Shown piece by piece: positions 22,058-33,921 of a DNA stretch of 64,000 nt. Under the pieces are notes generated by a model, which saw only the letters and a list, made by a program, of their open reading frames with translations, made no database searches and was not told the DNA's origin. Source of the stretch: Salvator merianae (taxonomy: Eukaryota; Chordata; Lepidosauria; Squamata; Teiidae). The stretch is taken from the NCBI GenBank assembly GCA_003586115.2, contig QVOM02000119.1:51051428-51115427 (forward strand), in the 5' to 3' direction. Each line of letters opens with the position of its first letter. Positions within the stretch are counted from its first letter, which is position 1. A program made the position numbers and the translations under genes.

Positions 22058-24949
22058 TATGAAAAAAAATGTGTGACAATCACAGGTCATCATCCCATCA
22101 GGGCTGTAGGCAGCCTACTGGGTGGGAAATCTACCTTCAGGATCCCCTTCCCAATAAACCACAGTAAAGAATTATGAGGGCCATAACTGTTATCTTGTAC
22201 TGCCACCACTACCGTGTAGAGAGACAGCAAGAGCAAGGGAGACTTACCTTGGCCACTTTCTACCCGATGTGAATTAACACTGGATAGAAAATTCAAAGCC
22301 ACAGAACCTTTGTTCCTTGACTTCAAAGCACTTTCTGAAATGCTTTGAGCCAAGAAAATGTTCTGCTTCAGGAATGATCATATAAATAGTTGTAAGCTCT
22401 CCACAAATGGCACTGTCTTCTGTGGCTTTCTATCACATACATTATATATGCCAGCTTAACTGGCTACAAGTAGCCCAGACCATTTCCTTCTCCCCCAGCA
22501 GCACAGTGTGATCAACCATCTCTTTTTGTCTGTCACCAGCCTTTTCTTTTTGTCTTTCGATTTTGCCAAAGGTCCAACATCTCAAAATGTGTTTGAGCAA
22601 AGCTTTAGCCTGCTTTTGGGGTAAACAACATTTTCAAGTGGATTTTACCCATTTTTCAGTAAATCCACGTTTGGGTTCAATAATATGGAAGGAAAATGGC
22701 TTTCCACTTTGCAGATACATTCTCTTCCCTGTAGCGTTTAATAAAAAGTAGATTAAAACTTATGTGTTTCCAGCCCCAGAGTCATCCTTCAGTGGTAGAA
22801 GTTACTGAGGCTTTAACTTCAGAGGAGCATAACTTGCGGCAGAGAAAGCAACTCAACAGTTACTGAATAAAGATCCAACTTGCCTACCTTATCCTAAAGC
22901 AGACCTTCTGTACAGTTGCTGTAGAGTGTTTTTCGGGAAGCACACCCTCCTGAGTTAAGATGCATTAAAACTATAGGGGAAAGTGGCAGTTTATATTTTT
23001 TCTGGAACCACAATACTAAACCTGGGTATTCAAAAGCAAATTAACACAGGTTCTGTTAATAAATGTGTTAAGGATTGAAAAAGCAATGTCTTTCTTTATC
23101 AACACAAATTTCAGAAGCCTTCAGTATGTTATTTGATCCCAAAGGGACCACACATATGGTTCTACATTTCTATGAAGATGAACAGCAATGGCTGCAGATA
23201 GTTCTATGGTATGAGGAACACAGACATGTTACTTACCTTCAAGGCCTTTCTGTGATGCAGTTTAGATGCAACTTCCTGTCACTGTGAGCACTGCAGTTAC
23301 AATGTTATGTTTGTGCTTATGTAGCTTGGTAGTACACCTGTGAGCTGAGTTGGTTCTTAACTCCATGATTATCACCAATTGCTGAGTTGCGTTCTAAATT
23401 ATTGCCATTCTGAGATCATTGCTGTCACTGAATTTCTGGTGTTATTTGAATTGCTTGCCAGAAAACTATTTCAATGCCTGTGATGCTGTCATTTCTCAGT
23501 TCAAGTGAAAGGTGGGTTACAAATTTAGTGAATAAATGAAGTAAAAATAAAAATGTTTGGCTTTTCTACAGACTGTTTAGGACATTTAAAAAACTACAGT
23601 GGAATTCCTTGCTGTCATTTAAAAAAATATATTTTTTCTTCCATTAAAAGATATTTCTCTTTCAAACTTGGATTCTTAAGTTCATGCCGAAAAACCAAAA
23701 AACCCTTGCTTTCTACCTCAAAGCTTTCCCCCCTTTCCTTAAAGCTCAAAGTACTTGTGATTTCCCTGCAGTTAACATCACGTCTAATTTGGCCCCAAGT
23801 GTCATGCTGTGGATTCACAATTGTTCTGATGTGCTTGTTAAAAAAAATATATGAACACCTCATTTTGCTAGTGTGAAAAGCAAATGTTGCTTTCAGTGAA
23901 GCCCTGGTTATTTTCTGATTTCTCCTTGTTCTGCTGTTATCCTTCTGCTAAGTTTGTTAAAATAAAAATGTATCAACACTGATGGAGTGTCTGCCCATAT
24001 TGTTAAAGAGAAAGAAGTGCATTGTTTATGTACTTGAAAGGACTGGGATCTAGCAATCCTTGTGTGTATATGTATTACGTATTCCTGAAGCTACTCTGTG
24101 CAAGCATAGTCTTTGAAGTAGGGATACTACCCAATTCAACAACTATCCTACAGCTCTGTATTCTCAGTAAGGACATTTTAGGGATCATCAGAAGCATTAC
24201 ATCTCCTTTTCCAGAGACTGAAAAAGGTGGACAGTAGCTACATGGGATGGAAAATTATCTGCTCTGTGAATTAATTAGGAACAGTAAATGAATGCCAAGC
24301 TTAGCGGTTTCAAAGTCACACTTAATCTTTTTCAGATAATGTTTCCGAGCAGTACTGCAGCAATCAGCAGATTATAAGAACCACAGAGGCAACAGGAGCA
24401 GGGCAAGGCTTTGGTTGAAGGCGCCATTTTGATCTCACCAAAGCGTGTGATCAAAACATGGATCAGCAAGATCAAAACCAGGCTTCCAAACAGAAACTCT
24501 TCCTATGCCCTGGCTTCATTGAAGCCCTCTATGAGTCAGTGCTGATGAACTACATTAATGTCATTGCTTTGCAAGTGAACAAAGAAAATAAAAAAGACAG
24601 AGCTGTTTTCCTCCGATGGAAACCACACTCCTTAGGCCTCCACCGTGCTTTTACTCACCCATTAGAATGCTCAAATGTGGGCCTTTGGCCCTTGACCTGT
24701 TACCTGAACCTAATTGTTTCACATAGTGTGGCACTCTTAATAAGTGCTGACTTGCCTATTCCTAGAAGTCTATTGCAATTTCCTAATCTTTGCTCTGCCT
24801 TCAAGGTTACATTGTTTTGTGTTCTATAACTGCATCCAACTCGTGAGGCATAATACAGTGTGAGAAATATATTTGAACAGTGTGAGGTTAATGAGATGAA
24901 GGCTTAAATAAGTCTGAGTTCATATGGTAAAGTCTTGCTCTATATACTG
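22058..24949 (+). other. Intron 1 block, no gene seen
   Basis: A+T-rich. At 23500-23560 'gtgggttacaaatttagtga' followed by 'ataaatgaagtaaaaataaa' resembles a decayed L2-like LINE tail. Nothing else is supported. Confidence 0.4.
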
Positions 24950-25355
24950 TATAAACATAGGCATCAAGAAACATATAAAGGAGCGTCTGCTCCCGTATCA
25001 GCCTGCCCATGCCTTAAGATCTGCAGATGAGGCCCTCCTGGTTGTACCACCGCCTTCAATAGCTAAAGGGGTGGGCACCTGGGATAGGGCCTTTTCAGTG
25101 GTGGCACCCAGACTGTGGAACATAGTCTTCCTCCTGAGGTGCATCAAGCTTCTTCACTTTACATCTTTAGGAGAGCAATAAAGACACACCTATTTACCCT
25201 TGCCTTTGTCTAAAGGTACAGCTTTCCCTCCCTACTTTCAGACTACTGTTTTATTGCATGCCTTTTATGGTTTTTGTTGTTGTTGTTTTAATTGCTGTAA
25301 CCCACCCTGAGACCTTTGGGTATAGGACAGGATAAAAATGCAAATAAATAAATAA
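24950..25355 (+). mobile_element. L2-like LINE 3' end
   Basis: The frame from 24970 reads KERLLPYQPAHALRSADEAL, then a short Val/Pro-rich stretch, then AFSVVAPRLWN, the usual C-terminal signature of reptile L2-type ORF2. It is followed by a 3' untranslated region ending 'taacccaccctgagacc' and a short AAATA repeat tail at 25340-25354. The 5' part is missing and the frame breaks after PRLWN, so this is a dead, truncated copy. Confidence 0.7.
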
Positions 25356-25469
25356 AATATGTAACATAAACTATTTTCTGGGATTTGAGATAATAGATGT
25401 CTTGTGTGTCCATGAACTAAGTGTATCCATGAAGGATTCCTTGGAGGCCCTCTTGTAAAAGATACAATG

Positions 25470-25560
25470 GCTCTTTCTATACTGGGCCTTATTCTGGATT
25501 ATGTCCTGGAATAGAGACATACCATCTATGTGCTGGTGTAGACTGTGGCGGACCTCACTT
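25470..25560. mobile_element. Family A MITE, left half only
   Basis: 'ggctctttctatactgggcc', then 'ttattctggattatgtcctg' and 'ctggtgtagactgtgg' follow the left arm and centre of the 180-bp hairpin. The right arm is absent after about 25555, so this copy is truncated. Confidence 0.6.
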
Positions 25561-25890
25561 CTCCTGTTCCCATGTAAAATGACAAGAACACAGTTAAAAC
25601 TAGTTGCTATTAAAAATGTATGGTTCATGTATTTTGAGTTCATGTCATTTTTTTCATATTGCATATTATCTAAGTTGTTCATTATTCATGTTATTTATAT
25701 TCTTACCATTATGCCCTGCCAGATATTTCTCAGATATACTGTTTATCTCTGTACAGATTTGTAAGCATTTTGTTTCAAAACATGCCCCGTAATACATTTT
25801 GGTACAACTTCTGAGCTGCCAACAGTACTGCACAGTTTAGAGAAGTGTAAAATCTGAAGGATAATTATATTCCAGTCCACGTATTAGTCT

Positions 25891-26230
25891 GGAACATAAG
25901 AGGAGCCCTGCTGAATAAGGCCATGGCCTATCTAGTCCAGCATCCTGTCTCATACAGTGGCCCACCAATTACTTCTGGACGTTTTCAAGCAGAAGTCAAA
26001 GGCAAAGCCTCACCTGCTCTTGACTCCCTGCAAATGGCCTTTAGAGGCATCCTGCCTGTCTCTCCAACCTGAAGGCACTACTTAGGCATCCATTCTAGTA
26101 GACATTGGTACACCTGACCACCAAGAATTTGTCTTAACTCTTTCTTAAAGCTATTCTTAACTTCAATTTCTTAAAGAGGTTGCTGTCACCACCTCTCTGG
26201 TAGTATGGCCAGAGCACTTTAAAAATTACA
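25891..26230 (+). repeat. 'aacataagaggag' repeat family copy
   Basis: It starts 'ggaacataagaggagccctg', continues 'ctatctagtccagcatcctg', 'cagtggcccaccaatta', 'ggcctttagaggcatcctgcc' and 'accaagaatttgtctta'. It is colinear with 17927-18300 for over 300 bases. Confidence 0.65.
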
Positions 26231-26519
26231 ATGCCATCTCTAGCTGCTACTCTCTCCAGCTTTTAACAATTTAAATGCAGCTGAGAATAGACATCCTAAC
26301 ATAAAAGCTGCATAAGTATCCTGGAAGATATCTGAACTGCAAAGAATATCCTGGGGAGTAGGGATCTCCACAGTTACAAAGCGTCTTCCAGATGTGCTTC
26401 AACATCCTCTCAAAATGTGCTGCTTGCATTAACTACCAAAAGAAAGGCAGGAAAACTGAATATGCTCTTATCTATTATTACTGTGTTTGAGATGACAGAA
26501 AATAATACATCCCCACCAC

Positions 26520-26841
26520 CCTTCTCCCTCTCCATTTACCCCTAAAACAGCCTTCAGAGGTAAGATAGACAGAAAGATTGGCTAGGCTGTGTAAAGGAAC
26601 AGACATGCCACTTTGTCACTCTCAGTGATGTTATGTTCTCATGCTCACACTGTGTCTGTTCAGTACGTCACCAAGATGCTGAGATACCAAGGTAATACTG
26701 ATATCATAACACGGTACACATCTAGCCACAGTAACCAGACCAAAGTCATCCAGTGGGCTTTTATGACGAAGGAAGATATGGACCTAGGGTCTTTGAAATC
26801 CTAGATTTATGCTTTAGCCACTACACTATGCTGGCTCTTCA
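26520..26841 (-). mobile_element. tRNA-derived SINE, minus strand, decayed
   Basis: In reverse complement, the stretch ending at 26841 reads 'gaagagccagcatagtgtag' and 'tggctaaagcataaatctag', the typical tRNA-like head of a squamate SINE. The far end near 26530 gives 'ctacctctgaaggctg'-like sequence, matching the conserved middle of the same family. The B box and body are poorly kept. Confidence 0.5.
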
Positions 26842-28005
26842 GGCAAAGTTGACTTGGAGGAGCTTAAGGAACAGTTTCAACCCAAAGGGATTTGGAAGCC
26901 CACACGTTGCTTTTACAGACTTGAAATGAGTTCTGATTCTGGGGGATGAAAGTATTGGTTAGTGCTGAATATGAAGCACTGTGAGCATGACTATTTGTAT
27001 CAGAATCAGAAGAATTTGAGTATGGTACATTGATTAGAAGCCTCCTGAGAATCGCATATATGCTGCCTTGTATCCATGACAGAAGAAAAAAGGAGATGTG
27101 TACATAGGATAATTAATTATACTCATGAGGGCATAAAATGCTGAAGGATTTCACTAATTCTGCATTTTTAAGACAGACAGTCTAGTTTGCAATTCACAGA
27201 TTAATACATAGCTTGGAAGAGGATAATAATAAAAAAATAATAGTCTCCAAACAGACTGGTCATATTGTCAAACACACTTGGTAGCTGAAGGAGTAGAATT
27301 TATTTCTGAGAATGAGCTAATTTATTTGTATTGTGAGCTGCCAAGTTAATAAGCTTAGCATACTTGCTGTACACTGACACTTAGGAGTCCAAGGTTCAAA
27401 TTCATGATTTATTATAGAAGCTTGTAAGCTGACATTGAGCCATTTGCTGCTTAACCCACATGAGATATATGATGAAGTAAATAAAATAGTTTTGCACTCA
27501 GAGGTTGCATAAGTGACAGATTTTATGGTTTCTACTACCAGAGATTCATTTGCATCTGCCCCCTTCTGATCTGGTTTTTTTTTTTAAAGAACACCACTCA
27601 AACAAGTCTTTCATTTTTCTAGGTCTAGCAAGTCATGCTTACTTGCTTTTCACTGTAGTGATGACTTGTTATAAATTAGTTTTCTCATGTATGTGCTGCC
27701 AAAAGGTTCTGGCTCATGAACAACAGCAGCATCTGAAAGCTGAGTGTATTATCCAAATGTATGAAGTGCCTTCACTTTATACTTCTTATTCCCAGAGGGC
27801 TGCTCCCCGGCAATGGATGTGATTCTCAGTCTATAATGTGAACCTGAGAATTCTGGGTGGTCAAACTAAATATCAGATACATAAGAGCCAGGGCAGCAGA
27901 GTGTTTGAAAAATGATACTTTCACCAGTCCAGGCTAGACTTGGTCTTTTGAACCCAGGAAACCAGTTCAGGTGGGTGAAAGGGAGGCTTTCAGTTGCATC
28001 GCATT
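26842..28005 (+). other. Intron 1 block, possible second SINE
   Basis: At 27345-27430 'gcttagcatacttgctgtac' and 'ccaaggttcaaattc' resemble the A and B boxes of an old tRNA-derived SINE or MIR-like element. The rest shows no recognisable feature. Confidence 0.35.
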
Positions 28006-28520
28006 GGACCTGTTCACACTTGCTGCTAGCAAGCATCAAGCATGCTTGCTAATCAAGTGCATCCACACCTTTTGGAGGCCCGGGTGGCCAGAAGCGGGTT
28101 AACAGCAACTCCTGATTGCTACTACCTGTGGGGCACTAATTAGTGTTCCACAACCTCACAGGAGGTGACAGTCACTTCCTAGTAAGGTGCATTTGCACTT
28201 ACCTGGTCATGCAGCATCCAGGCTGGTGCGACGCATTGATTGCGCAGGCAGAATCGGGCAATCGGGCCAATGCCATGGGCAATCACACAATGCTGGATCA
28301 GGCCACGGGATGCTGGATTGAGGCATCGTGTGGCCTGATTGGGGCATCGCGCTGGCACGATCAGTTGATCGTGCCTGTGCACACTTACTAGTCTCTATGG
28401 TAACAGCCAGGTGCTTCCCAGCCACTGCCATGGTAAGGATGGGGCATGGCTACAGGCATTCACACCACAAATGCCGGTAGCTGGCTTCTGGTGCAATTTC
28501 CAGCCATGCAGTGCAGACAG
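28006..28520 (+). mobile_element. GGGCCTGTT-family element, right end lost
   Basis: The left end is 'ggacctgttcacacttgct'. The interior is rich in short palindromic strings around 28230-28380 (for example 'gatcagttgatc'). It shares words such as 'ccactgccatgg' with other members. No matching right terminus was found, so the end given is approximate. Confidence 0.45.
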
Positions 28521-29549
28521 TGCCTGCACTGCATGGTAAATTACTATGACAGAATAGACTAATTAATCTGTTCTGATCTGCAGGCTGCTGTTGGCGAGGC
28601 AGTTGTTTCTTCCCACTAGCAGCATTCAGCCATTGAACTAGGTTTACCATAGGAAAAAGAGGACAAAAGTTCTGTTCTGCTTTTTGAGTTATGGAAGCTC
28701 TGTCCTTTTTTTCATATGGTAATGCACTTGGAGGTGCCTAAAAGCTGATGAAATTACACAGAAATACAAATGAAGTTTCTGTTCATTAAATGATATCATC
28801 ACCCCCATTAGAGTAATACCATTATTAGACCAATCAGCAAGCATTTTGGTTACCCTAGTAAAAGTATTTTTTAGCATGGCTCTTTGAGTTTTCTAAGTGG
28901 AATTCATAGGCCTTAAAAGATTTGTTCCCCCGCAGTTTCTGTAATCCGTCCTTAAAGTCATCTACAGTTACTTGGTTTTGGCTCTTGAGAATTCCATTAG
29001 TTATTTTGACAGTAAGTTCCACTCATTTATTATCTTGTGGGATGGCCTACCATCTTTGGCTGCCCTAATTGAACTCCCAGTTAATTTTATTGAATGATTG
29101 GTATTCTGGTATTAAAAGAAAAAGAAGTAAATAGGGACATCTGTTTACTTTGTAATGTTTATAAATCTATATATTTCTGATATGAATCACATGTTGCCTT
29201 TTTTAAACCCTCATATATTTTTGCTCAGGGATGGAAAATGAACTTGTTGCCTTCCAGATGTTATGGGCCATAATATGTAGCATTGTTCATGAGAGTTAAA
29301 GACCAATGATATTCAGAGAGTTACGGAATTTCCATCTTTTCCTCTTAATATGTTTGCTGTGGGATTATGAATTTTTTCTTAGTATTATCCATTAGAATAA
29401 CTCGCAGTATTCATGCTTTTCTTGCTTGTATTTTTATGTATTAATGGTTGATTGTTTTAGTAGCCAAGAAATGTTTTTCTCAAAAGCATTGCACACAAAT
29501 ACATGCAATTAGTCCAATTCACTAAGCAAATATTCTCTCTTTTTTACAG
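28521..29549 (+). other. End of intron 1
   Basis: A+T-rich DNA leading to the exon 2 acceptor, with a T/C tract at 29533-29545. At 29225-29330 'ccttccagatgttatgggcc' resembles the 'cctccagatgttg' repeat also seen near 32070, an old palindromic repeat. No gene is seen. Confidence 0.45.
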
Positions 29550-29663
29550 ACTTGGATTATCACTTGCTTTTATCTTCAACTCCTCCTCCTTAGTCCTCTT
29601 GTCAAAGCCCAAAATCGCTGCGGGAATCCTGTGACAGATGATGTGAATGACATTGCAAAACTG
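29550..29663 (+). CDS. KITLG: KITLG exon 2: signal peptide and N-terminus of mature ligand
   Basis: This internal exon of 38 codons is in phase 0 at both ends. It begins after a pyrimidine tract and 'ttttttacag' acceptor, and reads [10 protein letters not shown], a leucine run, SPLVKA, then QNRCGNPV and [12 protein letters not shown] ligand is a secreted or membrane-anchored cytokine that dimerises and activates the receptor tyrosine kinase KIT; it acts in germ-cell, melanocyte, blood and mast-cell development. The hydrophobic stretch TWII to PLVK is the signal peptide, with likely cleavage after VKA. The Cys in NRCGN matches the first disulfide cysteine of the mature protein. The length equals mammalian exon 2. 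The start codon belongs to exon 1, which I did not find. The donor after AAACTG is GCAAGT, not GT. Identity is sure from the motif order shared with exons 3-6. Confidence 0.96.
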
Positions 29664-29669
29664 GCAAGT
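29664..29669 (+). other. KITLG: GC-type 5' splice site of KITLG intron 2
   Basis: The coding sequence must stop after Lys-Leu (AAACTG) to join exon 3, which starts Val-Gly-Asn-Leu-Pro. The next six bases are GCAAGT. This fits the U2-type GC donor consensus, where positions +3 to +6 strongly match U1 snRNA to offset the T-to-C change at +2. I see no GT nearby that would keep frame and family length. The intron would be GC-AG, since the acceptor at 44531-44533 is CAG. A one-base sequencing error cannot be excluded. Confidence 0.8.
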
Positions 29670-30983
29670 GGCTTTTCTTCTAAAATGCTGAGTAATGTTA
29701 GATGGAAGAGAAAGAGAAACACTGGGGGAAGACAGCAACTGAAGTCTTTGGCTTAAGTACATTTGGTGGCAGGAACAGCAGAACAAGCAGAGTAGCAATG
29801 GAGAGCCAATACTCTATTGATTTCTCTGATTGCCCTTGATCTGTTATGTATTCACTACAATATATATGGGTACCCAAGCATACTGGAAGGGGAAATAACA
29901 TATACAGAAATTCTACAGCTGATGCTTTATAAGAAGCAATGCCTGTATAAAATGAAAGGACATGAGATATACTAAAAATGTAAAGTGATAATTAATGTCA
30001 TCATAGAATGAAGAAATACTACCAAACAACTGAAATTTGAAAATGCCTGAAAGATTGCCTTGCTGCAAAGCAGCCGTGCCAGAATCTGAGATCATCTGGG
30101 GTGGGGCAACTCTCCCCACAGGAAATCTCATGTGGGCAAGTGCTTGCCAATCAGCCTTCTCCATACAAACCTTGTGGAATAAACTTGCATCTCACATAAG
30201 GAAAGCCTCCTTCCTCACTAGCTCTAGAAGACAACTGGACATGTTTTTGTTCACCCTGGTAACTCCTGTGTGTGTCCAATGGGCCACGGTGAGGAGCAAA
30301 ATTCAGCTGGTCTTATCCAACTTTTCCCTTGCCTAATCTTAAGTTTATATTAATTAATTTACACAATACATTGCTGCAACTGCTGTTCACAGAGTACTAC
30401 AGTCACAGGTTTCATGATCTTGCATAAATGATTTTACCATTCTGTATTTCATTGCAGCATTCAGACAGAAGATATATAGTGATCGTGCTGGAAATTTAGT
30501 GGAAAGGTTGAAATGTAGGGAAATGACTTGTTGGAGGGAATTAATCCATCTCAAATGACAAGACGTATACCAGCAAGAAGAAGTAAGAAAATCAAATAAA
30601 TAAGTGGAAAGAACAAGCTGCAAATGTAGGCTGGGGATAAAGGAAATGAAATGGAAGATCAGCAGCTGTCCCATATGAAGCCATAAGGCATTGTTCAGTT
30701 ATTTATTTAAGCAGCAAATGTTCTGTTCCAGCACAAAAGCCACATAGAAGGTTGGATCTAAGTACGAACTTTCTGTTAAATGTTATGCTTGATTTCTATT
30801 TGAATGGAAAGTATTATGCAACCTGTAGTTTGACCTCAATGACCAATAACAAAATAGCTAGCTTATCAAAATGCATTATTTTATTATTATTATTCTCAAC
30901 ATATTGCAGTGCATAAATTCCTCTGTAATAAATTCTTGGTTGTATATGTGTAAAGATTTTTGGTAATTCCATTAACAAATTAA
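29670..30983 (+). other. KITLG intron 2, first block
   Basis: No repeat or gene is recognised. The region is A+T-rich with a short ATT run near 30880-30893. Confidence 0.4.
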
Positions 30984-31206
30984 GGCTGCATTCATTCGCA
31001 ATAAAAAGGCACCTCTAGGATGGCTTAGAGATAACTCAGAGATGGTCCACAGGTGGAATGGCTCCAATATCATTCTGCCCCTTCTCTTTCTCACAAACGT
31101 TCTAGATTAGAAAAATTGGATTGGAGATGGAATGAAAACGCTAATGCTATTTGCTACTGTCTCTAAGGCACCTTTGACCTGCATTTTACTACATGTGAAC
31201 TCAGCC
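30984..31206. mobile_element. Family C transposon, 223 bp, older copy
   Basis: Its ends 'ggctgcattcattcgcaa' and 'catgtgaactcagcc' and its interior ('atggcttagagataactcag', 'tctgccccttctctttc', 'ttctagattagaaaaa') are colinear with the better preserved family member at 37444-37658. The flanking triplets (TAA, ATT) differ, so the duplication is eroded. Confidence 0.6.
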
Positions 31207-31209
31207 ATT

Positions 31210-31575
31210 GGCCCTTTTCGTACAGGTCATTCTCCTGGTTTACAAAGCATTGGACAGGGCAATAGAATGGGATAATCCCAGTCTAGTGGTAAATCCCCGA
31301 CAAAGTGGTCTGCAAGCCCATGAAGATTATGTAGATAGCATTCTCCCATGATCCGGTGTTCCAACCCAGCCACTTTTCAGCTGGGCACCTTGAAGTAGCA
31401 CTAGCACTGTGCTGCTCCTCAGTGTGCAACCAAAATTACTGGTTGGAAATGCCTTTGAAGCTGGGACTGGCCTTCAAAAACAGTAGCCATGGCTGGGCTG
31501 TCCACAATGCAGAAAGCCCTTAATACACGCCTAGTAGAAGTCTGGGCCAGCATGGCATGGGATAGGGCCCGCTAA
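31210..31575 (+). mobile_element. Family D transposon, left part
   Basis: It starts 'ggcccttttcgtacaggtc', three bases after the family C copy ends. Interior words such as 'cagctgggcaccttgaag' and 'ccatggctgggctgtcc' recur near 56850 and 61090. The right end is not clear. It is non-coding and probably the same family as 60721-61254. Confidence 0.5.
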
Positions 31576-33409
31576 TTAGAGTTGTCGAATGACTTCTAGT
31601 GAACTGCCTCATCCTTTCTCATCTTATTACTTCTATCCTTTTCTCCTGTTTTAAACTAGTACTTCTGACTGCACAAGTCCTATCATTCCGTATCTGTTGC
31701 TGAAGACAACCATCTTTGTTATTCTTTATTTTCAAGTTGCAGGTTTTGAAATTCTACAAACCCTTTATCAAAAAGTCACATTTTATAAGTTATATTTAGT
31801 GAATGGTAATGGCACAGGAAAAACATTTAACAAGGATTAAAATTTGATCCACTGAAAGAGAACCTGTATCAAAAGATTTTGAGGTATATATTGCTTTTTT
31901 AAAAAGTTTCAAGACAAAGAGAATTGCATGGACTCAGCCCACAATAACCTTCCATTTGTGCTTTTGATGAATTTGAAATACTGTTAGCGGTGAATAATTA
32001 ACTAGTTAGTTAAAGCATGGAGCAAGGGACAATCTCTTTCATTTTTTAAAAAAACTAGTCATCTATGCCCCTCCAGATGTTGCTAAACTGCAACATAATT
32101 TTGTTGACATTGATCATGGTGGCAGGAGCTGATGGGAGCTGCAGTTGAACAAAATCTTCAGTGCTGTATGTTGGCTGACTTTGGTTTCTAGCAGAGCTGG
32201 GCAAGACATCAAAATTTGAAATACAAAAAAACAAACATTCAATCGAAGATTGGTTTGGTCAGACTTTGATGGATACACAAAAACAATCCAGATGGATTCA
32301 GGTGGACAGAAACATGACAACAGATGGATATATGACAATAGACACAGCATGGCATTTGCATTGTGTTTGTTTTCCAATGGAGTTTGAATACAGATGTTAG
32401 CATTCATATATAAAAGGACAGGTGCATGGATGAATGGGTACATGGCAGTATTCATATGCTGCCTCCAATAAACTTTGTGCGTCATTCAGTGGACAGAATA
32501 GTCAAATGAATAGATCTGGAGATGGAGTGGATTCTCAGTTCTGACAGAACAGAAATTTGGCAGCTCAAGTGTACATGACAGCAGCAATAGGTACCTCAGA
32601 TTGCTGTGAGGAACAGCAGTGTGGAGACTGCTCACAGGTCTTCCAGCACCCTTCTCAGAACACTCTACAGTTGCAGATGCCCCTGGCATTTGAACACCAT
32701 ATCCCCCGAAGCCTTCTGAAGATGCCTGCCACAGTAGGTGTGGATGCTTCCCCAGATAGCTTTCATTGTTTAGAGTAAAAAGTGTGGCTAAGGCAAAAGA
32801 CTGCAAAATTAATGAATTTCAATCAGTGGGAGAAGTTTAGCACTCCTATTTCTTCACCTCCTATATTGTTTGCTGAGGGCACCATGTTGCACTGACGCGA
32901 CGGTTGCCAAACTCATCTGTCAAGAGTCTAGAACTTGTAATTAGCCAGCCTGGGTCCCTTGGTACCTTGTCCTATGTATGACTTTAGGGTGGAGAACAGT
33001 CCCCAAAATTAGCCATAATCCTTAGATTCTCTGTGTAAAAAAGATTCTGCTCTTGTGTATAACCCAAGCCACGATCAAAACTGTAGGAATACTATTCTTG
33101 TCATTTATGTTGCGAACTAAGCACCTCCTAATTGTCCATGTTTTTAGTCAGTGAATGAAATTACAGCATTTCTTGACATTTAGAATGTAGACCTAGAAAA
33201 GGAGACAAATTTTACTGACACACTGATTGTCTACACTTGACTTCATTTTGAAGTCTTTAATGTTAGTTCTTTAAAATAACAGCTAGGGATGTACTTTTAG
33301 TTATTTTGTTTGTGGGAAGGAGACAGTGGAGGGGTGATTGAAAACGTTTTTCCCCCCATCTAGTCTGGTATGTGCGATGCTGTTCATCTGGATGAAAAAG
33401 AGACATTTA
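31576..33409 (+). other. Intron 2 block, small repeat only
   Basis: At 32068-32150 'ccctccagatgttgctaaac' and 'gctgatgggagctgcagttg' form the two halves of a known reptile-type imperfect palindrome. I see no gene in the remainder. Confidence 0.45.
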
Positions 33410-33589
33410 GGCCCTTTCTGCACTGGGCCTTATTCCAGATTATATCCTGGAATAAGGACCTGCCATCTGCATGTTGGTGCAGACTACAGCAGACTCTACC
33501 TGTGATGTGCCATAGTCTGCACTAGCATGAGGATGGCAGGTCCCTGTTCCAGGATATAATCCGGAATAAAGCCCAGCGTGGAAAGGGCC
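33410..33589. mobile_element. Family A: 180-bp palindromic MITE, copy 3
   Basis: Again exactly 180 bases, with ends 'ggccctttctgcactgggc' and 'gcccagcgtggaaagggcc'. The flanks are TTA on the left and TAA on the right, one base apart. The centre ('cagactacagcagactctac') differs from copies 1, 2 and 4 and matches the partial copies at 14592 and 57236, so there are at least two sequence variants. Confidence 0.85.
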
Positions 33590-33921
33590 TAAATCGCTTT
33601 GCCTGTGGCATTGAAACAATAGAAATGAAAATGTGTCCATGGTGAAGAAGTGATTGGTGCCCAGTTTTGCGGGGGGGGGAGGGGGCAAAGGGAACAGTGC
33701 TTGCTACTAATGGCATTTGTTGCCAATGTGACTTTACATTACAGTAAAAACTCCTGCAAAAAGCCCACACCATACTGGGACCTTCTTCGTTTAGAAGCCA
33801 TTTTCCTACTTGTCTTTCTGTGGTGAGGAAGGTGCTTGTCATGACTGTTTTGTGGGGGGAATGACTTCTGGCTGTGGACTTATGTATATGAGTTTTGACT
33901 GGGTTTTGCTGAGTTTTTAAT
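33590..33921 (+). other. Short block between MITE and CR1
   Basis: It contains a G run at 33670-33678 and otherwise no recognisable feature. Confidence 0.4.

Noticed and set aside
24924..25181. 85-residue frame as a small gene
   Set aside because: Its AFSVVAPRLWN signature and tail are those of an L2-like LINE.
1..29549. KITLG exon 1
   Set aside because: The coding part is about five codons in mammals, and no ATG with a suitable donor in promoter-like sequence stood out. It cannot be called from this sequence alone.
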